Source: an uncultured Lachnospiraceae bacterium (GTDB lineage Bacteria > Bacillota > Clostridia > Lachnospirales > Lachnospiraceae). Taken from it: a stretch of DNA of 64,000 nt. Made by a program: the position numbers and the translations under genes. The notes beneath the pieces were generated by a model that saw nothing but the letters and a program-made list of their open reading frames with translations, did no database searches and was not told the DNA's origin. This document shows, in pieces, positions 51,391-60,650 of this stretch (position 1 is its first letter; every line of letters starts with the position of its first letter). The stretch covers positions 1-64,000 of the forward strand of contig CAJTSH010000020.1 in NCBI GenBank assembly GCA_910578885.1, read 5' to 3'.

Positions 51391-53643
51391 TTATAATTTT
51401 TGGAGCTTTGCGAAAGCGGCAAACATTTTTTTCACACCTGCACTATCAAACTCTACGGTTACTTCGTAATCTCTGCCGCCCTCTACAATCTGCTTCACCG
51501 TACCCTCGCCGAACTTGACGTGGCGTACCCTGTCGCCCACGCCATAGGAAAGGGACTGCTTTGCGGCATTTCCGGAAAAATTCTTTACTTCAAATATACC
51601 GCCCGCATTGCTTTCTGTGAGCGCCATAGGTTTCGCGCGAAATGCATTTTTTGCAGTCCGGCTTATATTAGGCTTAAAGACCTCCTGCTCCCGCTGCTTG
51701 CGGATTTCTCCAGCCAAAAGCTCAGAGGGAATCTCCTTTACAAAACGGGATACTTTATTATATTGCGTTTCCCCCCGAATCATGCGCTGTTTGGCACAAC
51801 TAATGGATAACTGTTCTTTGGCGCGGGTAATCCCCACATAACAAAGCCTGCGCTCTTCTTCAATTTCTTCTGAAGAATTATCTGAACAGATAGACATATA
51901 GCTTGGAAATAGCCCATCCTCCATTCCTGCAAGATATACTTGCGGAAATTCCAGACCTTTCGCGCTATGGAGCGTCATCAAAATCAAATAGTCCTGATTT
52001 TCATCTACCGAATCAATGTCCGCCACCAGTGCTACTTCCTCCAAAAATCCGCTAAGCGTTGCCGGTTCTTCCCGTTCCTCATCCTCCTCATAAGCAGCCG
52101 CCTTGCTGATCAGCTCATCGATATTCTGGATACGCTGCTCGGCATCTTCACTGTCCTCTGCCTCAAGATTTTCTATATAACCTGTCTCTTCAATAATTTC
52201 CCGTAAAAGCTCCGTCACGCCTATGTACTCCGCTTTGCTCCTCATGGTCTGAATCAGATTGACAAACGGCTTAATTTTAGCCGCACTTCTTCCTAAAGTC
52301 GGAATGTCCTCCGCCATCTTTAATGCCGTATAAAAACTGATTCCTTCCTGCATTGCATAGTCCTGTACCCGGTTCAAGGTGGTCGCACCGATTCCCCGCT
52401 TGGGCACATTGATAATCCGGCGCACTGCAAGGTCATCCCTTGCATTGTCAATGGTCTTCAAATATGCCAGCAAGTCCTTAATTTCACGTCTCGCATAGAA
52501 ATTTACGCCGCCCACAATTTTATAGGGTATATTAGAGTTAATAAACCGTTCTTCAAAAAGTCTCGACTGGGCATTTGTCCGGTACAATACCGCACAATCT
52601 TTATAGTGAAATAAGTTTTGCCTCACCTTAGATGAAACGTCCCTTGCCACATAATCCGCCTCGTCAAATCCAGTCTCAAACTGGTGAAACGCAATCTTTT
52701 CCCCCTCGCCGTTATCCGTCCAAAGTTCCTTGCGCTTTCGTCCTACATTATTGGCAATCACATGATTTGCCGCATCTAAAATATTTTGAGTGGAACGGTA
52801 ATTCTGTTCGAGTTTAATGACCTTCGCATCCGGAAATTCCTTTTCAAAGTTCAAGATATTATAAATATTTGCTCCCCGGAATTTATAAATTGACTGGTCA
52901 TCATCACCCACCACACAGAGATTCCGGTATTTTGCCGCAAGCAATTGAATCAACCGGAACTGCGACGTATTCGTATCCTGATACTCGTCCACCATAATAT
53001 AGCGGAACCGCTCCTGATAATAATCCAATACATCCGCATCCGTCTTAAAAAGTTCTACAGTCTTCATTATCAGATCATCAAAATCCAGCGCATTGTTCTT
53101 CCGCAGGTTCTCCTGATATTCACGGTAAACCTGCGCCTGCTTCATTTTCACGAAATCGCCTTGAGCGCGCAGCGCAAACGCATCCGGATCAATCAACTCA
53201 TCCTTTGCTGATGAAATAGCCCCCAGAAAAGAACGCTCTTTGTAAATCTTCGTATCAATTTCCAAACGCTTGCAGATATCCTTCATCAGCGTCTTTTGGT
53301 CATCCCCGTCATAAATCGTAAAATTCGTATCAAATCCCAGCCTGTCAATATGGCGTCTTAAAATCCGCACACAGGTAGAATGAAAGGTCGAAACCCAGAT
53401 ACTTTCCGAACCGTATCCAACCATGTTGTCGATTCGTTCCCGCATTTCCCCTGCCGCCTTATTGGTAAAGGTAATTGCAATGATGTTATAAGGATTTACC
53501 CCTGCTTCCTCAATCAGATAAGCCGTCCTATGGGTCAGCACACGGGTCTTGCCGCTTCCCGCTCCTGCCAAAATTAAAAGCGGCCCTTCTGTATAGCGGA
53601 CAGCTTCCTGCTGCATTTCATTCATCGTCTCATTTATTTCCAT
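51391..53643 (-). CDS. pcrA: ATP-dependent DNA helicase PcrA/UvrD
   Basis: 750 residues with all UvrD motifs: I AGAGSGKTRVL, Ia TFTNKAAGEMRER, II VDEYQDTN, III VGDDDQSIYKFRGA, IV QNYRST, V LMTLHSAKGLEF and VI YVGITRAKEQL, plus the C-terminal GDRVRHVKFGEGTV segment that contacts RNA polymerase in relatives. 3'-5' helicase in repair and plasmid replication. The start is placed by ORF length; a normal full-length protein. Confidence 0.96.
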   Translation of the reverse strand: MEINETMNEMQQEAVRYTEGPLLILAGAGSGKTRVLTHRTAYLIEEAGVNPYNIIAITFTNKAAGEMRERIDNMVGYGSESIWVSTFHSTCVRILRRHIDRLGFDTNFTIYDGDDQKTLMKDICKRLEIDTKIYKERSFLGAISSAKDELIDPDAFALRAQGDFVKMKQAQVYREYQENLRKNNALDFDDLIMKTVELFKTDADVLDYYQERFRYIMVDEYQDTNTSQFRLIQLLAAKYRNLCVVGDDDQSIYKFRGANIYNILNFEKEFPDAKVIKLEQNYRSTQNILDAANHVIANNVGRKRKELWTDNGEGEKIAFHQFETGFDEADYVARDVSSKVRQNLFHYKDCAVLYRTNAQSRLFEERFINSNIPYKIVGGVNFYARREIKDLLAYLKTIDNARDDLAVRRIINVPKRGIGATTLNRVQDYAMQEGISFYTALKMAEDIPTLGRSAAKIKPFVNLIQTMRSKAEYIGVTELLREIIEETGYIENLEAEDSEDAEQRIQNIDELISKAAAYEEDEEREEPATLSGFLEEVALVADIDSVDENQDYLILMTLHSAKGLEFPQVYLAGMEDGLFPSYMSICSDNSSEEIEEERRLCYVGITRAKEQLSISCAKQRMIRGETQYNKVSRFVKEIPSELLAGEIRKQREQEVFKPNISRTAKNAFRAKPMALTESNAGGIFEVKNFSGNAAKQSLSYGVGDRVRHVKFGEGTVKQIVEGGRDYEVTVEFDSAGVKKMFAAFAKLQKL

Positions 53644-53891
53644 AAATCCACCTCATTTTCTAAATTCTAATCATACCAATTTTATCCGAAATCATGTTAC
53701 AGTATAATTTAGCCATCTCCATAACCCTATCATTTTCTACAAAATGTGTCAATTCTTCCGGCCTAATTTTCGAACAAATTTTCTATATTCAAACAGTAGT
53801 TCTATCACATCCTGATTCGTTCTTGTCATCTGATTTTAAATACTATATAATAGGTAACAGTTATGTTAAATCAGAATATGAGGTACAGAAA

Positions 53892-54524
53892 ATGACAATT
53901 GACACACAAGATTTTCTAAACAGCATTATAGCAAGTCTGTCCCGGATTGATTATATCCGCCCTGACAGTATTCCAAATATTGAACTGTATATGGATCAGG
54001 TCACCACCTTCATGGACAACCAGCTCGCCCAATCCAAGCGTCATGATGACGATAAGATACTGACTAAAACCATGATAAATAACTATGCAAAGAACAACCT
54101 TCTTCCGCCGCCAGTGAAAAAGAAGTACTCCAAAGAGCATGTACTGATGCTGATTTTTATTTACTATTTTAAAAATATTTTAAGTATCAGTGATATTCAG
54201 AGCATCTTAAATCCTTTGACCGAAAAATATTTTGCTTCTGATGCTAATTTTAATCTGACAGACATTTACGAAGAAGTGTTCAGTCTGGAAAACGACGAAG
54301 TAAAAAACATGATGAAAGATATCACACAAAAATTCAATACAAGCTTTGAAACCTTTGCAGATGCCCCCGAAGAAGACCAGGAGTTTCTACATACATTTTC
54401 TTTTATCTGCATGTTGAGTTTTGATGTATTTGTGAAAAAAATGCTGATTGAAAAAATCATTGATGATATGAATGCGAAAAAAGAAACTGCACCGGAAAAA
54501 TCAACGGGCTCTCCGAGAAAATAA
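53892..54524 (+). CDS. DUF1836 protein
   Basis: About 210 residues from the ATG after GAGGTACAG. The DUF1836 core has LTKTMINNYAKNNLLPPPVK, KKYSKEHVLMLIFIYYFKNI and ISDIQSILNPLTEKYF, a MerR-like winged helix. Family function not established; probable regulator. The C-terminal part is charged. It diverges from pcrA, and the region between contains no other gene. Confidence 0.85.
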   Translation: MTIDTQDFLNSIIASLSRIDYIRPDSIPNIELYMDQVTTFMDNQLAQSKRHDDDKILTKTMINNYAKNNLLPPPVKKKYSKEHVLMLIFIYYFKNILSISDIQSILNPLTEKYFASDANFNLTDIYEEVFSLENDEVKNMMKDITQKFNTSFETFADAPEEDQEFLHTFSFICMLSFDVFVKKMLIEKIIDDMNAKKETAPEKSTGSPRK

Positions 54525-54551
54525 AATACTGGAATCTTTAAATTGCAGCGT

Positions 54552-54610
54552 GTGCTTCGCATTCTCCCTCAAATGGGGATTCTTCAAAGGCGAAGCACTC
54601 TTTCTTAACC
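54552..54610. terminator. Terminator between the DUF1836 and YerC genes
   Basis: GTGCTTCGC / GCGAAGCAC outer stem enclosing a second stem, TTTCTT after it on the plus strand, between convergent genes. Confidence 0.7.
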
Positions 54611-54618
54611 TAACTTTC

Positions 54619-54921
54619 TTATTTCTCTTCCGTCTTGGCATTCGTTCTGGCAAATACCATGTCATATCCGTCTGAACCATAGTTCAACGAACGATTAACC
54701 CGGCTGATGGTGGCGGTAGAAGCGCCTGTCTTCTCTGCAATATCCAGATAGGTTCTCTGCTCCCGTAACATTTTGGCCACCTCATAACGCTGGGAAAATG
54801 CCAAAAGTTCATTCACTGTGCACACATCTTCAAAAAATTTATAACATTCCTCTTTATTTTCAAGACTCAAGATTGCCTCAAACAAATGGTCAACTGCTTC
54901 TGTTCTGACATTCTTACTCAT
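54619..54921 (-). CDS. TrpR-like regulator, YerC/YecD family
   Basis: 100 residues. DHLFEAILSLENKEECYKFF, the Trp-repressor-type segment TVNELLAFSQRYEVAKMLRE and the helix-turn-helix QRTYLDIAEKTGASTATISR are the YerC family signatures. Cytoplasmic DNA-binding protein; the co-effector is unknown. Good AAAGGAGAGC site. It is followed by a terminator and preceded by a PHP gene in the same direction. Confidence 0.92.
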   Translation of the reverse strand: MSKNVRTEAVDHLFEAILSLENKEECYKFFEDVCTVNELLAFSQRYEVAKMLREQRTYLDIAEKTGASTATISRVNRSLNYGSDGYDMVFARTNAKTEEK

Positions 54922-54986
54922 GTGCTGCTCTCCTTTTCCGATGATAGTAAAAAGATTTTAACATATTAAAGCATGAAAGTAAATAC

Positions 54987-55712
54987 TTACCTTTTTTCTT
55001 TAAAATAATTCAAATAACTTTTTATCTTATCCACAGAAGTATTTACAATCAATTCCTCCGGGAATCCTACTTCTTCCAACAGTTTTTGCGCCTCAGCATG
55101 AACGCCCACTGAAATATCCACATGGGCATCGCTTCCCATAACAATTGGTTGTTGGTATTCCCTGCACAGGCTCAACATCTCCCGATAAGCCTCCCGCGGA
55201 TCTCCCCGAAAACTTTCCGGCTTCAAGGAAGAATTATTTACCTCCAAAAGAATTCCATGCTCTTTTGCACACTCCACAATCGGACGATATTCAACCGGAT
55301 AACGTACATCGTCCGGATGTCCGACAATATTTAAATAGGGATTTTCCATCGCCTTCAAATATGCCCTTGTATTCTCCTCTTTTGTTCCCGGTTGAATACA
55401 CGGAATATGGAGGCTTGCAATCACCAGATCCAATTCCCGCAGCATTTCTTCTGACAAGTCCACGTGCCCCTCATAGTCCAAAATGTTCAGCTCTGCTCCA
55501 TAAAGCACCGTCAATCCGTCCCGCTTCCTCGGCAAGACTCTGAAATTTGCAAAATAAATGCTGTTACAGCTTCCGGGCATCTTTGGCGCATGCTCTGTAA
55601 CTCCCAGAAGTTCCAGACCCTTTCTTTGTGCCGCAGCTACCATCTCATTGATGGTATTGTATGCATGACCGCTGACTATCGTATGCGTATGTAAATCTAA
55701 AATGTCCCTCAT
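54987..55712 (-). CDS. PHP-domain phosphoesterase (YcdX type)
   Basis: 241 residues. DLHTHTIVSGHAYNTINEMV, LGVTEHAPKMPG, ASLHIPCIQPGTKEEN, VGHPDDVRYP and GSDAHVDISVG supply the metal-binding histidines and aspartates of the YcdX-like PHP class. Predicted metal-dependent phosphatase; substrate unknown. Start follows GGAGGAGATAAA. Same strand as the TrpR-like gene. Confidence 0.9.
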   Translation of the reverse strand: MRDILDLHTHTIVSGHAYNTINEMVAAAQRKGLELLGVTEHAPKMPGSCNSIYFANFRVLPRKRDGLTVLYGAELNILDYEGHVDLSEEMLRELDLVIASLHIPCIQPGTKEENTRAYLKAMENPYLNIVGHPDDVRYPVEYRPIVECAKEHGILLEVNNSSLKPESFRGDPREAYREMLSLCREYQQPIVMGSDAHVDISVGVHAEAQKLLEEVGFPEELIVNTSVDKIKSYLNYFKEKR

Positions 55713-55821
55713 TTTATCTCCTCCAAATATCTATTTTACTAACACATCTTCCTATGCTGAAAACTCTAACGATAGTATACACTCTTTTTTCTTTTTTTCA
55801 TACTATATATTAAATTTTAGA

Positions 55822-55888
55822 AGGGGAAAATGCAACGCAGTTACTGTTCACTCCCTTCAGTCGTTCCAGTAACGCAGCGCATTCCCCC
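55822..55888 (+). promoter_or_regulatory. Hairpin in the 5' leader of the binding-protein gene
   Basis: Outer stem GGGGAA / TTCCCC region with AATGC / GCATT, inner stem GTTACTG / CAGTAAC, directly before the ribosome binding site ATGGAGG. Likely a cis-regulatory leader. No known riboswitch consensus identified. Confidence 0.45.
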
Positions 55889-55908
55889 GTCTCAAATATG
55901 GAGGTATT

Positions 55909-56919
55909 ATGAAAAAAGTTCCGATTCACAAAATGGCTTCCTGCCTGCTGGTCTGTATCCTTCTTGTCTCCCTCTGCGCCTGCGGCAGCAAGACCAAAAA
56001 AAATTCCCCAACACCTGTCACTTTAAATGAGGTAGCTCACTCAATCTTTTATGCACCAATGTACGTTGCGATTGAGGAGGGTTATTTTAAAGATGAGGGG
56101 ATTGAGTTGACTTTGGTTACTGGTTTTGGAGCAGACAAAACGATGACCGCCCTCGTTTCCGGCGAAGCCGATATCGGCTTTATGGGAACGGAATCCAGTA
56201 TCTATGCGTATATCGAAGGCTCTGAGGACTACGCCGTGAATTTCGCACAACTTACCCAGCGCGCCGGAAACTTCCTTGTCGCAAGGGAACCAATGGAAGA
56301 TTTTAAGTGGAGTGATTTAAAGGATACAAATGTATTGGGCGGCAGAGCGGGCGGCACTCCCCAGATGGTCTTTGAATATATTTTAAAGAAGAACGGAATT
56401 GATCCGGCAACAGACCTCATGATTGATCAGAGCATTGATTTTGGTTCTACTGCGGCTGCGTTTTCTGGCGGTCAAGGTGATTTTACTGTAGAATTCGAAC
56501 CCAGCGCCACTGCCCTCGAAAAAGAAGGCACCGGTTATGTCGTTGCCTCCCTCGGTGTAGATTCCGGCTACGTCCCTTACACTGCCTTCTGTGCGAAAAA
56601 AAGCTATCTGGAAAAGAACAGTGACGTCATCCAGTCCTTCACGGACGCCCTGCAAAAAGGAATGGATTATGTAACAGAGCATACCCCGGAAGAAATCGCT
56701 GAGGTCATCGCCCCTCAATTCACCGATACGGACTTAGATACCATCACCACTATCGTAACCCGTTATTACGAACAGGAAACTTGGAAATCTGATCTGATTC
56801 TGACAACAGACAGCTTCAATCTGATTTTAGATATTCTAAAAGAAGCAGGCGTATTGAACCAGGAAGTTCCCTATGAAAATCTGGTCACAACCGATTATGC
56901 CGAAAAAGCTGCACGATAA
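55909..56919 (+). CDS. NitT/TauT-type ABC transporter substrate-binding lipoprotein (orphan)
   Basis: 336 residues. Lipoprotein signal (KMASCLLVCILLVSLCACG; lipobox LCAC), then the NMT1/THI5-like fold: IFYAPMYVAIEEGYFKDEGI, MTALVSGEADIGFMGTES, GGRAGGTPQMVFEYILKKNG. Ligands of this class include taurine, nitrate, sulfonates and thiamine precursors; none can be chosen here. No permease or ATPase gene is adjacent, so it must serve a remote transporter. Confidence 0.9.
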   Translation: MKKVPIHKMASCLLVCILLVSLCACGSKTKKNSPTPVTLNEVAHSIFYAPMYVAIEEGYFKDEGIELTLVTGFGADKTMTALVSGEADIGFMGTESSIYAYIEGSEDYAVNFAQLTQRAGNFLVAREPMEDFKWSDLKDTNVLGGRAGGTPQMVFEYILKKNGIDPATDLMIDQSIDFGSTAAAFSGGQGDFTVEFEPSATALEKEGTGYVVASLGVDSGYVPYTAFCAKKSYLEKNSDVIQSFTDALQKGMDYVTEHTPEEIAEVIAPQFTDTDLDTITTIVTRYYEQETWKSDLILTTDSFNLILDILKEAGVLNQEVPYENLVTTDYAEKAAR

Positions 56920-56960
56920 ACGTTTTCATGTATCATAAGACATAGTTTTTCCGTAGAAAA

Positions 56961-56986
56961 GCAGGTTCGGCATTTGCCGAACCTGC
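56961..56986. terminator. Bidirectional terminator between two convergent genes
   Basis: GCAGGTTCGGCA / TGCCGAACCTGC, 12 perfect pairs with a 2-nt apex (4 nt when folded). T-rich on both sides. Confidence 0.85.
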
Positions 56987-56991
56987 CCATT

Positions 56992-59265
56992 TTATGCCTC
57001 TGTCTTACAGATGGTTCCATATACCAGTTGTTCAAACTCCTTTACTGGCACAGGTTTTGAAAAATAGTATCCCTGCATAATCTGACAATCCAGCTTCATC
57101 AGATAATCCGCCTGCTCCTTTGTTTCCACGCCTTCTGCAACCACCGTAAGACCAATCTGATGCGCCATGCGGATGACATGATCCAAAATCTGATCCCTTC
57201 TTTTGTCAATCCCCGCACTGTCCAAGAATTTCAAATCAGTCTTCAGAACATGGATAGGAACATCCTTTAGCATATTAAGTGAGGAATATCCGCTGCCGAA
57301 ATCATCCATTTCCACGATAAAACCGTTATCTCTCATCTTATTGATTTCCATAACCAACTGCTGCGGATTATCCATATATGCAGACTCCGTAATCTCTACC
57401 CTCAGCAAGTCAGCCGTAAGCTCGTACTTATCTATGAGGCTTTTTAATTTCTCTGCCACAGAACCTTTCAGCAGATCCGCCCTCGATACATTTACCGAAA
57501 TCGGAAACGGTTCCTGCCCCCTGTCTATCCAGCTTCTCAATAACTTACAAGCTTGTTCCCAAACATTCTCGTCCAATTTAATGATAAAACCGTTCGTCTC
57601 AAAAATAGGAATAAAATCTCCCGGCGGGATCAATCCCTTCGTCGGGCTATTCCAACGAACCAAGACCTCCGCACCGCTGACAGAACCATCCCTATAATTA
57701 TACTGAGGCTGCAGATAAATAACGAATTCCCCATTCTCCAGCGCCCCCGCCATTGAATTGATAATCTCCTGTTCTCTGATAATCTTCTGCTTCAACCGCT
57801 CATTGTAATAAGAAACATAGTTATCATAATTGCCCTTTATTGCTTTCTGTGCCAACTGAGCGCAGTCAACCATCGTAGCTACAGGAATTTCCATATTCGT
57901 TATGACATAAACTCCATAATGAATATACACCTCGATTGGAAGAATTCTAGGATTTTTCTCTTTCCTCGTATAAAATTCTTCAATAATATCCTGTCTATGA
58001 GGTAGAAAAAGAATGAATTTATCCCCGCTGATTCTACCGCAGACTCCATTCTCTGAATCAGAAAACCTCTGCAGTTCCTTCCCCATGACACGCAAGAATT
58101 CGTCTCCCTTTTCATAACCGAACATTTCATTGACCAGCTTGAATTTGTATACATCCAGATAAACCAGACAGTACTCTCCCTCTCTTGATTCCACAAGACG
58201 CTTAGAAACCTCCGTCAAAAATACCTTTTCTTCCAAAACCCCTGTAAGTTCATCATGCGCTAAAATATAATTCAGTTCCTCGGCTTCTTCTTTTGCCCGA
58301 AGTCTTTCATTCCTCTCCCTCAACAGCAGATATGCAATCAGGCAGACGACCGCAAACATAACTGCCGCAAGCATGACATAGGAAATTTGCACAGTCTCCA
58401 TTGCCTCTGCATAAATCTGGGATTCCGGCAGAACAGTAATGATATACCAGTCATTGATTCCTAAAGGTTCAAACATCGCATAGCTCTTCTCTCCCTGATA
58501 GGTATATGTAATTTCTCCGCCGCTCTGATTCTCCATCTGTGCTTCTACATACTGCCTGCTTCCCGATGAAAATTTCGCTTCCCGAAAAATTGTAAATATA
58601 TTTCCACCGTTTTCATCCTTTAATCCCTGCAATTTTAAAGCCTGATCCGCCTGTCTGGTTGCTATCACAATTCGTCCATCTGAATCACAAACATAGGAAA
58701 ACTCACTGACGCCATTGCTGACAGTCTGAAATATGCTCCGAAATTTCTCTTCATTATAATCTCCTATCAACACGCCCGCTATATGGTCATGAAAAATAAT
58801 CGGAACCGCAATTTCAAATCTTACCGCAGTCTGCCGCCCTTCGCCGCTGATACACTGCACTGCCTCTTCTCCATTCAGGCACTGCTTGAAATACTCATAA
58901 CCAGATACGTCCATTTCCATTCCATCATTGCGGTACGCTTTCCCGTCCGCATACGCAAAATTAACCGTCATGAAGTCAGATTTATCGGCGCAATAGGTCA
59001 GCTTCTCTAAAATATAATCCAAATTTTCCAAATCATCCAACGTAAAAGCCGTTCCAAGCCCATTCAGCAGAGCAAACTCACTATCCAGCTTATCTGCCAA
59101 CGCATCTGCCTGACTGGATATCTGCTGATGTAAAGAATCTTTCATCCGCCGGATTGTCAGCTTCCAAGTCATGACCGTTCCCAAAATCATTGTTGTTATA
59201 ATAACGAACAGCATAAATAACGGTATTATTACATTTTCCCTCTTCCTATGATCAAATAACTTCAT
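56992..59265 (-). CDS. Cache-GGDEF-EAL membrane protein, probable c-di-GMP phosphodiesterase
   Basis: 757 residues. Membrane helix 13-35, an extracellular Cache-like sensor (about 40-285), a second membrane helix around 290-310 (VMLAAVMFAVVCLIAYLLL), a GGDEF domain (about 345-470) and an EAL domain (about 500-750). The GGDEF signature reads SGDKF, so it is not expected to make c-di-GMP. The EAL domain keeps AEVLVRW, EITES, MDDFGSGYSSL, LKTD and VAEGVE, so hydrolysis is likely. The leader is copy 2 of the dispersed element. Confidence 0.9.
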   Translation of the reverse strand: MKLFDHRKRENVIIPLFMLFVIITTMILGTVMTWKLTIRRMKDSLHQQISSQADALADKLDSEFALLNGLGTAFTLDDLENLDYILEKLTYCADKSDFMTVNFAYADGKAYRNDGMEMDVSGYEYFKQCLNGEEAVQCISGEGRQTAVRFEIAVPIIFHDHIAGVLIGDYNEEKFRSIFQTVSNGVSEFSYVCDSDGRIVIATRQADQALKLQGLKDENGGNIFTIFREAKFSSGSRQYVEAQMENQSGGEITYTYQGEKSYAMFEPLGINDWYIITVLPESQIYAEAMETVQISYVMLAAVMFAVVCLIAYLLLRERNERLRAKEEAEELNYILAHDELTGVLEEKVFLTEVSKRLVESREGEYCLVYLDVYKFKLVNEMFGYEKGDEFLRVMGKELQRFSDSENGVCGRISGDKFILFLPHRQDIIEEFYTRKEKNPRILPIEVYIHYGVYVITNMEIPVATMVDCAQLAQKAIKGNYDNYVSYYNERLKQKIIREQEIINSMAGALENGEFVIYLQPQYNYRDGSVSGAEVLVRWNSPTKGLIPPGDFIPIFETNGFIIKLDENVWEQACKLLRSWIDRGQEPFPISVNVSRADLLKGSVAEKLKSLIDKYELTADLLRVEITESAYMDNPQQLVMEINKMRDNGFIVEMDDFGSGYSSLNMLKDVPIHVLKTDLKFLDSAGIDKRRDQILDHVIRMAHQIGLTVVAEGVETKEQADYLMKLDCQIMQGYYFSKPVPVKEFEQLVYGTICKTEA

Positions 59266-59291
59266 TCAAAACTTCCCCCTCTATTGCTTAC

Positions 59292-59400
59292 GGGCGTTCG
59301 CCCTATCAAAACAGCCAGAAACAAATCTGCTTGTAAACAGTCGATTTGTCTCTGGCTGTCTTGGCACTGCTCATTGCTTTCGTGAACATTATACCACATC
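59292..59400 (-). repeat. Dispersed promoter-leader element, copy 2
   Basis: 109 bp matching copy 1 at about 88 percent by direct count (13 differences). The minus strand begins with TGGTATAAT (extended -10), then a leader whose ACAGCCAGA / TCTGGCTGT and ACAAATC / GATTTGT arms make a long hairpin, and GGGCGAACGCCC. It ends 26 bp before the start of the EAL gene. Confidence 0.8.
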
Positions 59401-59579
59401 TATTGTTGTAAGCCTATATCCTATCTTCATTTTCGGCAATAATTCACCATAAATGCCAATAAATTCCAGTAAAGAGCATTATCCTTTTTTACAGAATAAC
59501 AATTAGACAGACTTCCCGCTCAATGTGCAAACAATTACATCTACTGTTCTGATACCAAAGATTACCTTACCAATTATTC

Positions 59580-59708
59580 AGTGTCGATGTAAAAGGAACA
59601 GGTGAAGGCGGAGCATATATTACCGCAAGGGATATTTTGCATTTTGGGCAAGGACTTCTTGATGGAAAATTATTATCAAAATCCTTTACTTCTGAAATGT
59701 TTAGATAA
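59580..59708 (+). pseudogene. 3' remnant of a class C-like serine hydrolase
   Basis: Reads SVDVKGTGEGGAYITARDIL then HFGQGLLDGKLLSKSFTSEM, FR and a stop. GGAYITARDILHFGQGLLDG is the end of a beta-lactamase class C-type serine hydrolase. Upstream, the matching text is in another frame, so the remnant is frameshifted and short. In the rest of the region (59401-59579, 59709-59740) I see nothing recognisable. Confidence 0.7.
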
Positions 59709-59740
59709 TTTCCTTTAATATCATTCGTACTGTGTACTTA

Positions 59741-60592
59741 TCATGATTCTCCGCCCAGCTTGCTCGCAGCAAACCATCCTGCCGCAAAGGTGACAATACT
59801 GATAACAATTGTCAAAACAGAAAATCCGCTCCAATCCGTATTCAACAATATTGCAACCGGAGACGCCACAATCAGTCCGATGATAGCATAGTAAGCATGA
59901 ATTTCCGCTTTCGAAAAAATAAATTCAATCAACTTGGCAATTAAAAAGATTCCAAAGACTACGCCGATTCCAAACGGCGCTAAAACTCCCATTTCCGCAA
60001 TCAGCCCTTGTATATCAAATTTTACCAGTGCATCAATAAAATCATTGATGGAGGTCAAAATCCTATCATAGTATCCTAAAAGCATCAGCATCATAGAACC
60101 GCTGACGCCCGGAACCACCATCGTAGTCGCCGCAACAATGCCGACTCCGAATAATTTTATCACATTCACCAGACCGAAGCTGACGTCTGCAGACGCCCCG
60201 CCTGTCTCGCCCATGACCGCCATACAGATAACGAGTCCGAAAAATGCAAGAAATGCAAGGATTTTTCCCAGCGTAACAGTATGACCTTCCACTTTCTTTA
60301 CAATAAAAGGAAGGCTTCCTACAATCAGTCCGCAAAAAGCAAAATTCGTCGGAATCGGATAATTTCCCAGCAAAAATTCAAATAACCGCGAAAGCGCTAC
60401 AATCGCAATTCCTGCACCGATAAAAATCGGGATCAAAAGCTTCATGCTCTCTTTGAATTCACTTTTCAAATGTGTGATTGCATGAATCAACTTGTCATAC
60501 AATCCCATCGCGACCATCATAGTTCCGCCGCTGACGCCTGGTATGATATTGGCAAGCCCGACTACCATTCCCTGTAAAATCTGTTTTAACAT
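59741..60592 (-). CDS. DUF368 membrane protein, polyprenyl-phosphate translocase candidate
   Basis: 283 residues, about 8-9 membrane helices. ANIIPGVSGGTMMVAMGLYD near the N-terminus and TMVVPGVSGSMMLMLLGYYD in the middle are the twin DUF368 motifs. Family members (PopT) recycle undecaprenyl phosphate across the membrane for wall synthesis. That function is from family knowledge. It is in the same direction as the aminotransferase genes, 58 bp after hisC. Confidence 0.9.
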   Translation of the reverse strand: MLKQILQGMVVGLANIIPGVSGGTMMVAMGLYDKLIHAITHLKSEFKESMKLLIPIFIGAGIAIVALSRLFEFLLGNYPIPTNFAFCGLIVGSLPFIVKKVEGHTVTLGKILAFLAFFGLVICMAVMGETGGASADVSFGLVNVIKLFGVGIVAATTMVVPGVSGSMMLMLLGYYDRILTSINDFIDALVKFDIQGLIAEMGVLAPFGIGVVFGIFLIAKLIEFIFSKAEIHAYYAIIGLIVASPVAILLNTDWSGFSVLTIVISIVTFAAGWFAASKLGGES

Positions 60593-60650
60593 AACTTAAC
60601 CTCATTTCTGCCTTTTTGACACTTCTGAATGCCTAAGACAATAATTTACC

